Shown here piece after piece: positions 34,577-46,211 of a stretch of DNA of 64,000 bases. The stretch covers positions 25,295 through 89,294 of the forward strand of contig DATIXX010000032.1 in the NCBI GenBank assembly GCA_035518095.1. The letters run 5' to 3'. The notes under the pieces are model-generated. The model saw only the letters and a list, made by a program, of their open reading frames with translations, did not search any database and was not told the DNA's origin. Position 1 is the stretch's first letter. Every line of letters begins with the position of its first letter. Source of the DNA: Burkholderiales bacterium (GTDB lineage: Bacteria; Pseudomonadota; Gammaproteobacteria; Burkholderiales; JAHFRG01). The position numbers and the translations under genes are program-made.

Positions 34577-35755
34577 ATGTCTATCCTGAGGATGACCGAT
34601 CTTGATCTTGCGGGCAAGCGCGTGCTGATACGCGAGGACTTCAATGTGCCGTTGAACAACGGCGAGGTGGCGGATGATACGCGCATCCGCGCCTCATTGC
34701 CGACCGTAGAACGTGCGCTCAAAGCGCGCGCCAAAGTCATGCTGATGTCGCATCTGGGGAGGCCAGAAGAAGGAACGTACGATGAACGCCGCTCCCTGAA
34801 ACCGGTGGCGCGGCGCCTTTCCCAATTATTGGGTCGTGAAGTGACAGTGGTTAGTGACTGGTTAGACGGAGCGGAAGTTGCGGCAGGCAATGCGGTTTTA
34901 TTTGAGAACGTGCGCTTTAACAAGGGGGAAAAAGAAGACAGCGATGAGCTTGCGCAAAGAATGGCGAAATTATGCGATATTTATGTCATGGACGCTTTTG
35001 CCGTAGCGCATCGCGCCGAAGCGTCCACTCATGGAGTTGCGAAATTTGCCAAAGTCGCCTGTAGCGGTCCCTTGCTTGCCGCCGAACTGGATGCGCTTGG
35101 AAAAGCGCTGCACAACCCTAAGCGACCATTAGTTGCCATCGTCGGAGGCGCTAAAGTCTCCACTAAGCTCCCCGCGCTGAATTCGCTGTGTAAAATTGTA
35201 GACCAATTGATCGTGGGGGGCAGTATCGCGAATACGTTTATGCTCGCCGCAGGTCACGCGATCGGCAAATCCCTCGCAGAGGCGAAATTGACCGGGGAGG
35301 CGCTGGAGATTATTCAGGCGGTGCGTGGCAAAGGTGGCGAGGTGCTAATTCCGCACGACGTAATATGCGCCAAGGAATTTTCGGTTACTGCCAAAGCCAC
35401 GTTGAAGGACATCAAAGAGATTGCCGCGGATGACCTGATCATGGATGTCGGGCCTAAAACCCGCGAAACGATTGTTCGCATAGTGGAGAAGGCCGGTACC
35501 ATCGTTTGGAACGGGCCGCTCGGTGTGTACGAATTCGAGCAGTTCAGCGCGGGCACCCTGGCGTTGGCTAACGCCATTGCCGATTCCAGGGCATTTTCCC
35601 TCGCGGGCGGCGGCGAGACGCTTGCAGCGCTGGCCAAATTCGGACTTACAGACAAAATATCCTATATTTCGACCGGTGGCGGCGCGTTTCTTGAGTTTAT
35701 GGAGGGCAAGAAACTGCCGGCTGTGGAAATTCTTGAACAACGTGCAAGGCAGTGA
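34577..35755 (+). CDS. pgk: Phosphoglycerate kinase
   Basis: A 392-residue monomeric kinase that converts 3-phosphoglycerate and ATP to 1,3-bisphosphoglycerate in the Calvin direction. The substrate-binding N-domain has [11 protein letters not shown] and [14 protein letters not shown], and [10 protein letters not shown] follows. The nucleotide-binding C-domain has [10 protein letters not shown] and [10 protein letters not shown]. The gene is separated from gap by 7 bp and from pyk by 63 bp. Confidence 0.97.
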   Translation: MSILRMTDLDLAGKRVLIREDFNVPLNNGEVADDTRIRASLPTVERALKARAKVMLMSHLGRPEEGTYDERRSLKPVARRLSQLLGREVTVVSDWLDGAEVAAGNAVLFENVRFNKGEKEDSDELAQRMAKLCDIYVMDAFAVAHRAEASTHGVAKFAKVACSGPLLAAELDALGKALHNPKRPLVAIVGGAKVSTKLPALNSLCKIVDQLIVGGSIANTFMLAAGHAIGKSLAEAKLTGEALEIIQAVRGKGGEVLIPHDVICAKEFSVTAKATLKDIKEIAADDLIMDVGPKTRETIVRIVEKAGTIVWNGPLGVYEFEQFSAGTLALANAIADSRAFSLAGGGETLAALAKFGLTDKISYISTGGGAFLEFMEGKKLPAVEILEQRARQ

Positions 35756-35818
35756 TGCGGGATAAATTCTCAAGTTTTTTCGGCGGATTTTATTTCATCC
35801 GTCAATGTCCGAATTGTT

Positions 35819-37252
35819 ATGCTGCGTAGAACTAAAATTGTCGCAACGCTCGGACCTTCCTCCAGCGACCCGAAAGTACTTGAACGCATGATAGCTGCCG
35901 GCGTCGATATGGTGCGCATGAATTTTTCCCACGGTTCAGCCCAGGATCATCTGCAACGGTCTGAGACGGTGAGCGAAATGGCACGGAAAGTAGGTCGCAG
36001 TGTCGGCATCATTGCCGATTTGCAGGGTCCCAAAATCCGCATTGGCAGGTTCGAGCAGGGCAAAATCACGCTGCGCGCTGGCGATTCATTTGTTCTCGAC
36101 ACCAGCGACAAACCGGGCAATGAACGGCGTGTGGGCCTGGATTACAAGGAACTGCGGCGCGATGTCGTCCCGGGCGCGGTGCTGCTGCTCGATGACGGGC
36201 GCATGGTGTTCGACGTAAAGGCGGTGCGCGACGACGAGATTGTTTGCAGCGTGAGGCACGGGGGAGTGCTGACTAACAACAAGGGCATCAACCGGCAGGG
36301 CGGAGGGCTGACCGCGCCGGCTCTTACTGAAAAAGATCGGCAAGACATCAAAACGGCGGTTCAGCTCAAAGCGGATTATTTGGCGGTATCGTTCGCCAAA
36401 AGCGGCTCCGATATGCGCCTGGCCCGCCAGCTGCTGCGCGATGCCGGCGGACACGCATTGCTAATTGCCAAGATCGAAAGAGCAGAAGCGATTCCCGCGT
36501 TGCAGGAAATTCTAGAGGCGTGTGACGGTATCATGGTTGCGCGCGGAGATCTTGCAGTTGAAGTCGGCGATGCAGCGGTTCCTGCGTTGCAAAAACGCAT
36601 GATTCGCGTCGCACGCGGTATGAACAAGCTCACCATTATCGCGACACAAATGATGGAATCAATGATAGAGAGCCCGATACCCACCCGCGCCGAGGTATCG
36701 GACGTGGCGAATGCGGTACTGGAGGGCACCGACGCAGTCATGCTGTCTGCGGAAACGGCCAGCGGCAAGTTTCCGGTGGAATCGGTCGAAGCAATGAACC
36801 GTGTCTGCGTTGAAGCTGAAAAATCCGATGAAGTGGCGCTGGACCGCGATTTTTTGGATCGTGTCTTTACCCGTATCGACCAGTCAATTGCAATGGCCGC
36901 GCTGTTTACTGCGTATCATCTGAAAATCAAGGCAATCGCCGCACTCACGCAGTCGGGCTCTACGGCATTATGGATATCGAGGCTGAATTGCGGTGTGCCG
37001 ATTTATGCGCTCACGACTGAAACTGCAACGCGCCACCGCGTCTGCCTGTTTCGCGATACCTACCCGCTGATGTTGAAATACACCGGTCAGGACAGGCAGC
37101 AATTGCTGCTTGAAGTCGAGAAAGAGCTGCTGGCAAACAAGGTGGTGCGGGAGGGCGATCTAATCGTGCTGACGATCGGAGAACCTATTGGCAAGTCCGG
37201 GGGTACTAATACGATGAAGATCCTAAAAATAGGGCAGCATCAAAATGCGTGA
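35819..37252 (+). CDS. pyk: Pyruvate kinase
   Basis: A 477-residue enzyme making pyruvate and ATP from PEP. The A domain begins TKIVATLGPSS and has the metal/substrate motif IAKIERAEAI with the catalytic Lys. The signature MVARGDLAVEVG and the allosteric-domain boundary near residue 350 are also clear. The B domain (about 75-170) is complete. Its inclusion in an otherwise Calvin-type cluster is common in nitrifying and sulfur-oxidizing betaproteobacteria, as far as I know. It is followed by fba with 56 bp between. Confidence 0.95.
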   Translation: MLRRTKIVATLGPSSSDPKVLERMIAAGVDMVRMNFSHGSAQDHLQRSETVSEMARKVGRSVGIIADLQGPKIRIGRFEQGKITLRAGDSFVLDTSDKPGNERRVGLDYKELRRDVVPGAVLLLDDGRMVFDVKAVRDDEIVCSVRHGGVLTNNKGINRQGGGLTAPALTEKDRQDIKTAVQLKADYLAVSFAKSGSDMRLARQLLRDAGGHALLIAKIERAEAIPALQEILEACDGIMVARGDLAVEVGDAAVPALQKRMIRVARGMNKLTIIATQMMESMIESPIPTRAEVSDVANAVLEGTDAVMLSAETASGKFPVESVEAMNRVCVEAEKSDEVALDRDFLDRVFTRIDQSIAMAALFTAYHLKIKAIAALTQSGSTALWISRLNCGVPIYALTTETATRHRVCLFRDTYPLMLKYTGQDRQQLLLEVEKELLANKVVREGDLIVLTIGEPIGKSGGTNTMKILKIGQHQNA

Positions 37253-37308
37253 TAAGCAGGATTTTTTTATGATTCGCTGCTAGAATTTTTATTGGAGGTG
37301 AAGGACAA

Positions 37309-38337
37309 ATGTATGAACGTGAACTTGAAACCACAGCCGCTGCCATGGTGGCGAAAGGTAAAGGCATACTCGCGATAGACGAGAGCACTCCTACCTGTAA
37401 AAAGCGCTTTGACAGCATCGGTGTAGAATCCACCGTCGATAACCGCCGCGCCTATCGCGAAATTCTGATAACGGTGCCCGGAGCGGCGCAATACGTAAGC
37501 GGTATGATACTTTATGACGAAACAATACGGCAGTCCGCCGCGGACGGCACGCCGTTTCCGGTCGCGCTCAAGCGCCAGGGAATCCTCGCCGGGATCAAGG
37601 TAGACGCCGGCGCCAAGAAACTTGCCGGCGCTCCGGGAGAGAAGGTTACTGAAGGGTTGGACGGCCTGCGCGAGCGTCTCGCAGAATACCGCGGCATGGG
37701 CGCGAGCTTCGCCAAATGGCGCGCGGTTATCACCATAGGCGAAGGAATTCCGAGCGCATACTGCCTGGATGTCAATGCGCATGCGCTGGCGCGGTATGCG
37801 GCGCTTTGCCAGGAAGCCGGATTGGTGCCGATTGTTGAGCCGGAAGTGTTAATGGATGGCAAACATTCTATACAGCGCTGTTTTGAGGTTACTGAAGCTA
37901 CGTTGCGCGGCGTTTTCAGTGAGCTTTATCTGCAGCGCGTGGCACTGGAACACATGGTGCTTAAAGCGAGCATGGTAATTTCGGGAAGCGAATCCGCGGA
38001 GCGCGCAGGTGTTGAACAAGTGGCTGCACAGACCCTGCGCTGCATAAAGCGTGTGGTACCCGCCGCAGTGCCCGGAATCGTGTTCCTCTCAGGCGGGCAA
38101 GGCCCCGAAGAAGCGACCGCGCATCTAAATGCCATGAACTTGATGGGCCCCAACCCCTGGCCTTTGAGCTTTTCCTACGGTCGCGCGCTGCAGGAGCCCG
38201 CGCTCAATACCTGGAGGGGACAGGCCGCCAACGCAGCGGCAGCGCAAAAGGCGCTTTACCACCGAGAAAAAATGAACAGCGCCGCGAGCCTTGGCCGCTA
38301 CAGCGCGCAGATGGAGCAGGGAAAAGCCGCGGCTTAA
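37309..38337 (+). CDS. Fructose-bisphosphate aldolase, class I
   Basis: A 342-residue Schiff-base aldolase that joins dihydroxyacetone phosphate with glyceraldehyde 3-phosphate (or erythrose 4-phosphate). It belongs to the eukaryote-like class I family. Evidence is the N-terminal GKGILAIDESTPTCKKRF, the acidic catalytic region PIVEPEVLMDG, and the Schiff-base Lys219 in LEHMVLKASMV. The phosphate-binding segment FLSGGQGPEEAT is also present. No zinc-binding class II histidine motif is present. The start ATG follows a strong GGAGGTGAAGG site. Most autotrophic relatives that I know carry the class II enzyme here, which makes this form worth noting. Confidence 0.93.
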   Translation: MYERELETTAAAMVAKGKGILAIDESTPTCKKRFDSIGVESTVDNRRAYREILITVPGAAQYVSGMILYDETIRQSAADGTPFPVALKRQGILAGIKVDAGAKKLAGAPGEKVTEGLDGLRERLAEYRGMGASFAKWRAVITIGEGIPSAYCLDVNAHALARYAALCQEAGLVPIVEPEVLMDGKHSIQRCFEVTEATLRGVFSELYLQRVALEHMVLKASMVISGSESAERAGVEQVAAQTLRCIKRVVPAAVPGIVFLSGGQGPEEATAHLNAMNLMGPNPWPLSFSYGRALQEPALNTWRGQAANAAAAQKALYHREKMNSAASLGRYSAQMEQGKAAA

Positions 38338-38357
38338 CGCGGTTCGCTGGCTAGGCG

Positions 38358-39431
38358 TTAATGAAACGCGCGTATCGCAACCGGGATGCGTCGGTTGCCA
38401 AACTGCCGGGTGAATTGCGCGAACTCGCCCGCGAGCGGCGTGGCGCAGCCGGGGCATTTACCGTCGTCCGTGACGCGGTAGCTCACAATGCGATGCCAAT
38501 CGCGCGCGATAAGCGGTGTTTTGCAGGCGGCACAGTAAGTGGTGCCGCCCTCAGTATCGAACACATTGCCGGTATAGACATATTGCAATCCTTCTTGCTG
38601 AGCAATGGCTCGCGCTCGGCTTAATGTGTGCGGCGGAGTCGGCGGCAGGTCCGTCATCTTGTAATCGGGATGGAATGCGGTGAAATGCAGCGGCACATCC
38701 AGTCCCAGCTCGCGCGCGATCCACTGCGATTCATTGCGAATTTCCTCATCGCTGTCATTCTTGCCGGGGATCAGCAGCGTGGTGATTTCTAACCAGACAC
38801 GGGTTTCATGTTTGAGGTACTTGAGTGTATCCAGGATCGGTTGTAGCTGGGCGCCGCAAAGCTTGAAATAGAATTCGTTGGTGAATGCCTTGAGGTCTAC
38901 ATTGGCGGCATCCATTTTGGCATAGAAGTCCCGGCGCGGCGCATCGTGCATGTAGCCTGCAGTAACCGCGACCGTCTTAATACCGCGTGCGCGACAGGCA
39001 TCCGCGACGTCCATGGCGTATTCAGCGAAAATCACCGGGTCATTGTAGGTAAAAGCGACGCTCTTACAACCATGAGCAACCGCGGACTCAGCAATGGCAT
39101 CAGCCGAGGCGGTATCTGCAAGGGTATCCATTTCTTTGGACTTACTGATATCCCAGTTCTGGCAGAATTTACACGCCAGATTGCACCCGGCAGTGCCGAA
39201 CGACAGCACGCTCGAGCCGGGATAAAAATGATTGAGCGGTTTTTTCTCTATGGGATCAATGCAAAATCCTGAGGAACGGCCGTAAGTCGTTAGCACCATG
39301 GCATCGTCCAACCGCTGGCGCACGAAGCAGGCGCCGCGCTGCCCTTCGTGCAGGCGGCAATCACGAGGACAAAGGTCGCATTGAATGCGGCCGTCGTCCA
39401 GCTTGTGCCAATATTTCCCTGGGTGATTCAT
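38358..39431 (-). CDS. amrS: AmmeMemoRadiSam system radical SAM enzyme
   Basis: A 357-residue radical SAM protein. The [4Fe-4S] motif CNLACKFC uses cysteines 83, 87 and 90. Extra cysteines occur near the N-terminus (CDLCPRDC, residues 18-25) and in a C-terminal zinc-ribbon-like pair (YCAACKTPL and CPGCATPL). The N-terminal region resembles pyruvate formate-lyase-activating enzymes, and it was formerly annotated that way. The true reaction of the family is not established. It is the third gene of a leftward operon; its start overlaps the stop of amrA by 4 bp. It is convergent with fba across 20 bp. Confidence 0.9.
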   Translation of the reverse strand: MNHPGKYWHKLDDGRIQCDLCPRDCRLHEGQRGACFVRQRLDDAMVLTTYGRSSGFCIDPIEKKPLNHFYPGSSVLSFGTAGCNLACKFCQNWDISKSKEMDTLADTASADAIAESAVAHGCKSVAFTYNDPVIFAEYAMDVADACRARGIKTVAVTAGYMHDAPRRDFYAKMDAANVDLKAFTNEFYFKLCGAQLQPILDTLKYLKHETRVWLEITTLLIPGKNDSDEEIRNESQWIARELGLDVPLHFTAFHPDYKMTDLPPTPPHTLSRARAIAQQEGLQYVYTGNVFDTEGGTTYCAACKTPLIARDWHRIVSYRVTDDGKCPGCATPLAGEFAQFTRQFGNRRIPVAIRAFH

Positions 39432-39997
39432 GAGTACAGGTTTTCCTCATGTTCAGCTTCGTGGAACCGAAGCACAGTATAGCGCGACAATCGGATACCC
39501 TCTGCCCAAAAAGACGGCGACAACCCCGCTTTCTTTTTCAGCAGCCCCATGAATACCTGCGGTGTGGGCAGGCTTTCCCACATCTGCGGCAAAAAAGTGC
39601 TGCGCCAGCTCTGGTACTCGAATATGACGCCGTCAATCGCGGGACGCAGCTGGCTGAGGGCGTCCTGCTCATTCGCAAAATACATCGGCTCTACGGCAGA
39701 GATCAACGATACCTCTATGCGCGTGCAGTTTAATTCATCGTCGCTAAGCGGTTCAAAGCGCGGATCGTGGAATGCCGCCGCCAGCGCATTGGCCTTGAGG
39801 TCCGCAAGTAGCGAGCGCTGCGCGTGAAGTGAGCCAATGCAGCCCCGCAGATCGCCATCTATCTTAAGTGTGACGAAACAGGCTTTCAGCTCCTGCAGCC
39901 AGGGTGCGGATTCGTCCGCAGCAGCTTGCCGACCCAACGCTTGGCCGATAGTCACGCGGGCAATGGGGAGGACAATTCGCTCTGCGTTAGTGTACAT
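39428..39997 (-). CDS. amrA: AmmeMemoRadiSam system protein A (AMMECR1 domain)
   Basis: A 189-residue AMMECR1-family protein. The family signature is LRGCIGSLHAQRSLLADLK, with AAFHDPRFEPLSDDEL after it. The human homologue AMMECR1 is linked to a developmental syndrome, but the biochemical role of the domain is unknown. The start overlaps the 3' end of amrB by 11 bp and the stop overlaps amrS, so all three genes are translationally coupled. Confidence 0.9.
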   Translation of the reverse strand: MYTNAERIVLPIARVTIGQALGRQAAADESAPWLQELKACFVTLKIDGDLRGCIGSLHAQRSLLADLKANALAAAFHDPRFEPLSDDELNCTRIEVSLISAVEPMYFANEQDALSQLRPAIDGVIFEYQSWRSTFLPQMWESLPTPQVFMGLLKKKAGLSPSFWAEGIRLSRYTVLRFHEAEHEENLYS

Positions 39998-40805
39998 TGC
40001 GTGCGCTTTCGTAGAACGCGAAAGCCGCGTAACCCACGACCCGGCTGCGATCGCCTACGGTATCACCTGAATTGCGTAGGTCGAGAAGCCGAGGTCTTAG
40101 GCTGCGGCGCTGCGCCGCGAGCAATAGGCCGTTCACCGGCGATGCGCCACAGGCTTGCTGGTGGCTGATAGGCTGGCGCAAATCCAGGATCGCTTGCGCC
40201 GTCGCCTGGTCTACCCGGCGCGCAGTTTCATAGGGCAGATAATGGGAAAGGTCTGAACTCACCACGATCAAGGTTTCCTCGCCACCCCACACGAGGTCCA
40301 AGGCATCGGCAATTTCCTCAGGTGTTGCGTCTCCGACCGCAATTGGAACCAGAGTAAATTTCTCCAGCACAACCTGTAAAAACGGAAGATGGACCTCAAG
40401 TGAGTGTTCCGAAGCATGGGCCGCTTTGCTTTGCACCACCTGCGGCAATCGCGATAACATTTCCAAACTAGCTTCATTTAACGAGACCATACCGAGCGGT
40501 GTGGCAAAGCCGCTGGCGTTGGGCAAGGCTAATCCGCGCACCGCTACAAAATGCGCCGGTCCCAGCAGAATCACGCGCTTGACCCGCTGCCAGGCGGGTT
40601 CAAGCAGGGCATAAGCGCTTGCCGCAACCGGGCCGGAATAGATGTAGCCGGCATGCGGGGCGACAATTGCTTTGGGAATCGCAGGTTCAATCCGCTTTGC
40701 GTTGCCCAGTAGCGCAACCACCTCCTGCTCCAGCGCTTCGGGCTGGAGGGGGTAGAAACTGCCTGACACGGCAGCAGGACGAACCTGAATCATAGGAGAC
40801 TTCAA
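39987..40805 (-). CDS. amrB: AmmeMemoRadiSam system protein B (MEMO family)
   Basis: A 272-residue MEMO-family protein related to extradiol dioxygenases. The likely metal ligands of the human homologue are conserved by alignment: His51 in VAPHAGYIYSG, His85 in LLGPAHFVAVRG and Cys219 in QQACGASPVNG. Other family blocks are EHSLEVHLPFLQ and VVSSDLSHYLPY. Human MEMO1 has been reported to bind iron or copper; the bacterial role is not known. First gene of the amrB-amrA-amrS operon, 46 bp from the stop side of cbbR. Confidence 0.9.
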   Translation of the reverse strand: MKSPMIQVRPAAVSGSFYPLQPEALEQEVVALLGNAKRIEPAIPKAIVAPHAGYIYSGPVAASAYALLEPAWQRVKRVILLGPAHFVAVRGLALPNASGFATPLGMVSLNEASLEMLSRLPQVVQSKAAHASEHSLEVHLPFLQVVLEKFTLVPIAVGDATPEEIADALDLVWGGEETLIVVSSDLSHYLPYETARRVDQATAQAILDLRQPISHQQACGASPVNGLLLAAQRRSLRPRLLDLRNSGDTVGDRSRVVGYAAFAFYESARNVH

Positions 40806-40851
40806 AAAGCTAAACTAATGTTTGTCTATTTGGTGACGTTGAATAACATTT

Positions 40852-41766
40852 TCAAGTAGCTTTCTTGCTCATCAATCTAGGAGCTTCCTTCAGCAAATAA
40901 TCCTTAAATGCATGTGCCACCTTGGACAGGCGCTTCTGGCTTCGGTGCGCTACATGCCAGTGGCGCTGGATCGGGAATCCTTCCACGTCGAGCAGCTTAA
41001 GCCGACGTGCTTCCAGTTCCAGTTCGACCGTATGCAATGATACAACGCCCAATCCCATACCGGCCTGCACTGCCTGTTTTATGGCCTCATTGGTGCCCAT
41101 TTCCATCCCAGGGTTGAGCTTGATGCGATGCTCTGCGAAAAAACGTTCCATCGCGCCACGTGTGCCGGAGCCCATTTCCCTCAGCAGAAATATCTCGTGC
41201 TGTAGTTTGGCAAGCGGAATTTTGCGTAGCTTTGTCAAGCGGTGATTAACGGGGGCAATGACCACCAGCGGGTTCTCCATGAATGTTTCTGCGATGATGT
41301 CCGCGTTTTGCGGCGGCTGTCCGATTATAGCCAGATCGGTATCGTTGTCCGCAAGCTGCTTAAGCACGGTCTCCCGGTTGGAGACGTTCAGGCTTACAGC
41401 CACTTTTTTGTGCAGTTGGCAAAATTTGGCCAGCAGTTGCGGCGCAAAATAATTGGCGGTGCTTACAACCGAGATATTGAGCTTACCCCGGTCCAGACCT
41501 TTAATCTGATCCAGTACGCCTTCCATTTCGGCAAGCTGCTGTGCGATCGCCCGGCTGTAATGAAACAGTTCGCGCCCTGCCTCGGCCATGTAAATGCGCT
41601 TGCCCAGCTGTTCAAACAGCGGCAGTCCGATGTTGTCCTCAAGCTGTTTGATTTGCATCGATACCGCGGGCTGCGACAAGTAGAGCTCTTCGGCAGCGCG
41701 CGAAAAATTCAAGTGGCGAGCCACTGCTTCGAACACGCGTAGCTGGCGCAATGTTAAATGCAGCAT
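40852..41766 (-). CDS. cbbR: LysR-type regulator CbbR
   Basis: A 304-residue LysR-family activator. The N-terminal winged HTH has LRQLRVFEAVARHLNFSRAA and YLSQPAVSMQIKQLE. The co-inducer domain covers the rest and includes the ELFHYSRAIAQQLAEME helix that follows the linker. It is divergent from cbbL with 129 bp between, the standard position for CbbR, which senses metabolites such as PEP, RuBP or NADPH and activates the RuBisCO operon. Family certain, CbbR by context and by resemblance. Confidence 0.92.
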   Translation of the reverse strand: MLHLTLRQLRVFEAVARHLNFSRAAEELYLSQPAVSMQIKQLEDNIGLPLFEQLGKRIYMAEAGRELFHYSRAIAQQLAEMEGVLDQIKGLDRGKLNISVVSTANYFAPQLLAKFCQLHKKVAVSLNVSNRETVLKQLADNDTDLAIIGQPPQNADIIAETFMENPLVVIAPVNHRLTKLRKIPLAKLQHEIFLLREMGSGTRGAMERFFAEHRIKLNPGMEMGTNEAIKQAVQAGMGLGVVSLHTVELELEARRLKLLDVEGFPIQRHWHVAHRSQKRLSKVAHAFKDYLLKEAPRLMSKKAT

Positions 41767-43359
<1,593 letters not shown>

Positions 43360-43371
43360 GGAGACCGCATC

Positions 43372-43797
43372 ATGAGAATTACGCAAGGCACGTTTTCTTT
43401 CCTTCCCGATTTTTCCGACGCCGAAATCCGCGCACAAGTTGCGTATTGCTTAAAAAGCCGTTGGGCGGTGAGCGTGGAGTTCACTGACGACCCGCATCCG
43501 CGCAACTTTTACTGGGAAATGTGGGGGATGCCGATGTTTGATATTAAGGATGCAGCGGGAATCATGTATGAGATCGATCAATGCCGCAAAGCCTATCCCA
43601 ACCACTACATCAGAGTAAATGCGTTCGATTCGACACGCGGCTGGGAAACTGTGCGCCTGTCCTTTATCGTCAATCGCCCCAAGCACGAACCCGGCTTTCA
43701 GGTGCTGCGTCAGGAAGGCCCGGGGAGGAGTATCCGCTACACGCTACACAGTTATGCCACCGATAAACCCAAGGGTGGGCGCTACCAGGAACCATGA
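43372..43797 (+). CDS. cbbS: RuBisCO small subunit, red-type
   Basis: A 141-residue small subunit that caps the L8S8 enzyme. It begins [16 protein letters not shown] and has the family motif [11 protein letters not shown]. Its C-terminal extension (about residues 112-141, ending GGRYQEP) is the extra beta-hairpin found in red-type small subunits, which replaces the loop of green-type ones. This independently supports the IC assignment of cbbL. It has a strong TAAGGAGA ribosome site. It overlaps cbbX by 4 bp (ATGA). Confidence 0.96.
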   Translation: MRITQGTFSFLPDFSDAEIRAQVAYCLKSRWAVSVEFTDDPHPRNFYWEMWGMPMFDIKDAAGIMYEIDQCRKAYPNHYIRVNAFDSTRGWETVRLSFIVNRPKHEPGFQVLRQEGPGRSIRYTLHSYATDKPKGGRYQEP

Positions 43798-44744
43798 ATC
43801 CTGAGAACGGCATTGCCCAGAGTTTGCCCGACGATACGCCGGTAGACTTAGAAGGCGCGTTTCGCGATTCGCGCATTCAGGACGTGCTTGATCAACTCGA
43901 CCGGGAGCTGATTGGCCTCAAACCGGTGAAAACCCGCATCCGCGAAATTGCAGCGCTACTTTTAGTTGATCGGCTGCGCAGTGGACTGGGTTTGAGTTCC
44001 GGCGCGCCTTCTCTGCACATGTCCTTCACCGGCAATTCGGGCACGGGCAAGACCACCGTCGCTATGCGCATGGCCGAGATTCTGCACCGCCTGGGATACG
44101 TGCGCAATGGCCACATGGTGGCGGTCACGCGCGACGATTTGGTCGGGCAATATATCGGGCACACCGCGCCCAAGACCAAAGAAGTGCTGAAAAAAGCGAT
44201 GGGCGGCGTATTGTTTATAGATGAGGCTTATTACCTCTACCGCACGGAAAACGAGCGGGACTACGGACAGGAGGCGATCGAAATTTTGCTTCAGGTTATG
44301 GAGAATCAGCGTGAAGACCTGGTCGTGATACTCGCCGGCTATAAGGACCGCATGGAGGAGTTTTTTCGGAGCAATCCCGGCATGTCTTCGCGAATTGCAC
44401 ACCACCTGGAATTTCCTGACTACTCGGAGCAGGAATTGCTTGCAATCGCAAAGCTGATGCTGCAACAGCAACAATATCATTTCAGTGCGCCGGCAGAAAA
44501 AGCATTTCAGGATTACATACTGAAACGCATGCACATGCCCCGCTTTGCCAATGCGCGTAGCATCAGAAACGCCATCGACCGGGCGCGGCTGCGCCAGGCA
44601 AACCGCCTGTTTGCAAGCAACCGCGCAAAGCTTACCAAGAAAGATCTCATAACCATTGAAGCGGAGGATATTCTGGCGAGCCGTGTTTTCAATGACGGCG
44701 TGCCCGACGACAAGAACGCAGTGAAGCAAACCTCGGCTGACTAA
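43794..44744 (+). CDS. cbbX: Red-type RuBisCO activase CbbX
   Basis: A 316-residue AAA+ ATPase that frees red-type RuBisCO from inhibitory sugar phosphates by pulling on the large-subunit C-terminus. Walker A is [13 protein letters not shown], Walker B is [12 protein letters not shown], and the pore-loop region is [13 protein letters not shown]. The C-terminal helical domain is present. It is translationally coupled to cbbS and is specific for red-type enzymes. No cbbQ/cbbO or carboxysome genes are seen. Confidence 0.96.
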   Translation: MNPENGIAQSLPDDTPVDLEGAFRDSRIQDVLDQLDRELIGLKPVKTRIREIAALLLVDRLRSGLGLSSGAPSLHMSFTGNSGTGKTTVAMRMAEILHRLGYVRNGHMVAVTRDDLVGQYIGHTAPKTKEVLKKAMGGVLFIDEAYYLYRTENERDYGQEAIEILLQVMENQREDLVVILAGYKDRMEEFFRSNPGMSSRIAHHLEFPDYSEQELLAIAKLMLQQQQYHFSAPAEKAFQDYILKRMHMPRFANARSIRNAIDRARLRQANRLFASNRAKLTKKDLITIEAEDILASRVFNDGVPDDKNAVKQTSAD

Positions 44745-44795
44745 ACCTCCCGGTGATAGTGTAAAATCTTTGTAAAGCGAAGAATCGGGGCATCA

Positions 44796-45293
44796 ATGAA
44801 TAAAAAGCCGCTGGTTAGCGTGCTAATGGGAAGCAAGAGCGACTGGGAGGTGATGCAGCACGCGGCCATACAGCTCGAAAATTTCGGGGTAAGCTATGAC
44901 GCGCAGGTAATTTCTGCTCACCGTTCTCCCGAAATGCTGGATGATTATGTAAAAAGCGCCGCCGTACGGGGTACCCTATGCTTTATAGCCGGTGCGGGCG
45001 GTGCGGCGCATCTTGCCGGAGTGATCGCGGCCAAAACGATTTTGCCGGTTTTGGGCGTGCCGATGCCGTCGAAACATCTACAAGGATTGGATTCGCTGCT
45101 TTCCATCGTGCAAATGCCCAAGGGCATACCGGTTGCAACGTTTGCCATAGGCGAAGCCGGGGCAGCGAATGCCGGGCTTTTCGCTATTGCCCTGTTTGCG
45201 CTGCACGACGCAAAGCTGGCAAAACAACTGCGGGAATTCCGCAAAGCACAGGCTGAATCGGTAAAAGCGGCGAGCATATCGAAGATTTCTTGA
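44796..45293 (+). CDS. purE: N5-carboxyaminoimidazole ribonucleotide mutase
   Basis: A 165-residue class I PurE of purine synthesis. Motifs: [13 protein letters not shown], with the phosphate-binding Ser, [12 protein letters not shown] with the catalytic His, and [13 protein letters not shown]. Class I PurE normally works with PurK, which makes N5-CAIR, but no purK lies next to it; the following gene is purC. PurK may be elsewhere on the chromosome. Confidence 0.95.
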   Translation: MNKKPLVSVLMGSKSDWEVMQHAAIQLENFGVSYDAQVISAHRSPEMLDDYVKSAAVRGTLCFIAGAGGAAHLAGVIAAKTILPVLGVPMPSKHLQGLDSLLSIVQMPKGIPVATFAIGEAGAANAGLFAIALFALHDAKLAKQLREFRKAQAESVKAASISKIS

Positions 45294-45314
45294 AGCGAGT
45301 TACTGTCGCAAAAA

Positions 45315-46211
45315 ATGGCGGGCCCAGATAAGTTGTTGTTCCAATCCACCCTTAGCAGCGTTCCGTTATTGCACCGCGGAAAAGTGCGGGACATCTACGC
45401 GGTGGACGGCGACAAGCTGTTGATCGTCCAAACCGACCGCCTTTCAGCATTTGATGTCGTTCTGCCAACCCCGGTACCCGGCAAAGGCAAAGTACTTACC
45501 GGGCTTTCCAATTTCTGGTTTCACAAGCTTGGCGATGTTATTCCCAATCACCTGACAGGGCTTGCTCCGGAGTCGGTTCTGAAACAAGAGAGCGAGCGCG
45601 AACAGATTGCCGGACGGGCCTTCTTGGTGCGGCGCTTGAAGCCTCTGCCTGTCGAAGCTATCGTGCGCGGCTATATCGCCGGGTCAGGATGGAAAGAATA
45701 TCTGAAAACCGGCAAAATCTGCGGCATTGCCCTTCCTGCGGGCCTCAAGGAGGCGCAAAAACTTCCGCAACCGATTTTCACGCCTTCTACTAAAGCGCCG
45801 GCGGGAGCGCATGACGTAAACATTCCGTTTGCCGATGCTGAAAAACTTCTGGGGACGGAGACCGCGGCCAAGGTGCGCGCCATATCCCTCCGGCTTTATA
45901 CCGACGCTGCAGATTACGCCGCAAAGAAAGGCATAATTATCGCGGACACCAAATTCGAGTTCGGCCTGGACGATTCCGGAAAACTGTATTTGATCGATGA
46001 AGCGCTTACTCCGGACTCATCGCGTTTTTGGCCGGCAGACCAATATAAAGTCGGATCGAGCCCGCCGAGTTTTGACAAGCAATTCGTGCGCGACTGGCTG
46101 GAGGCGCAGCACTGGAACAAAAAACCGCCTGCGCCGCAGCTACCTGCAGACGTGCTGGAGAAAACCGCAGAAAAATACCGCCTGGCCTTGCATTTGCTCA
46201 CCGACGCCTGA
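45315..46211 (+). CDS. purC: SAICAR synthase
   Basis: A 298-residue enzyme that joins CAIR with aspartate in purine synthesis. The N-terminal [19 protein letters not shown] motif binds [19 protein letters not shown] and [12 protein letters not shown] are the family signatures. The length of about 300 residues is the longer yeast-like form rather than the 237-residue enteric form. It directly follows purE by 21 bp and overlaps the next gene by one base. Confidence 0.95.
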   Translation: MAGPDKLLFQSTLSSVPLLHRGKVRDIYAVDGDKLLIVQTDRLSAFDVVLPTPVPGKGKVLTGLSNFWFHKLGDVIPNHLTGLAPESVLKQESEREQIAGRAFLVRRLKPLPVEAIVRGYIAGSGWKEYLKTGKICGIALPAGLKEAQKLPQPIFTPSTKAPAGAHDVNIPFADAEKLLGTETAAKVRAISLRLYTDAADYAAKKGIIIADTKFEFGLDDSGKLYLIDEALTPDSSRFWPADQYKVGSSPPSFDKQFVRDWLEAQHWNKKPPAPQLPADVLEKTAEKYRLALHLLTDA

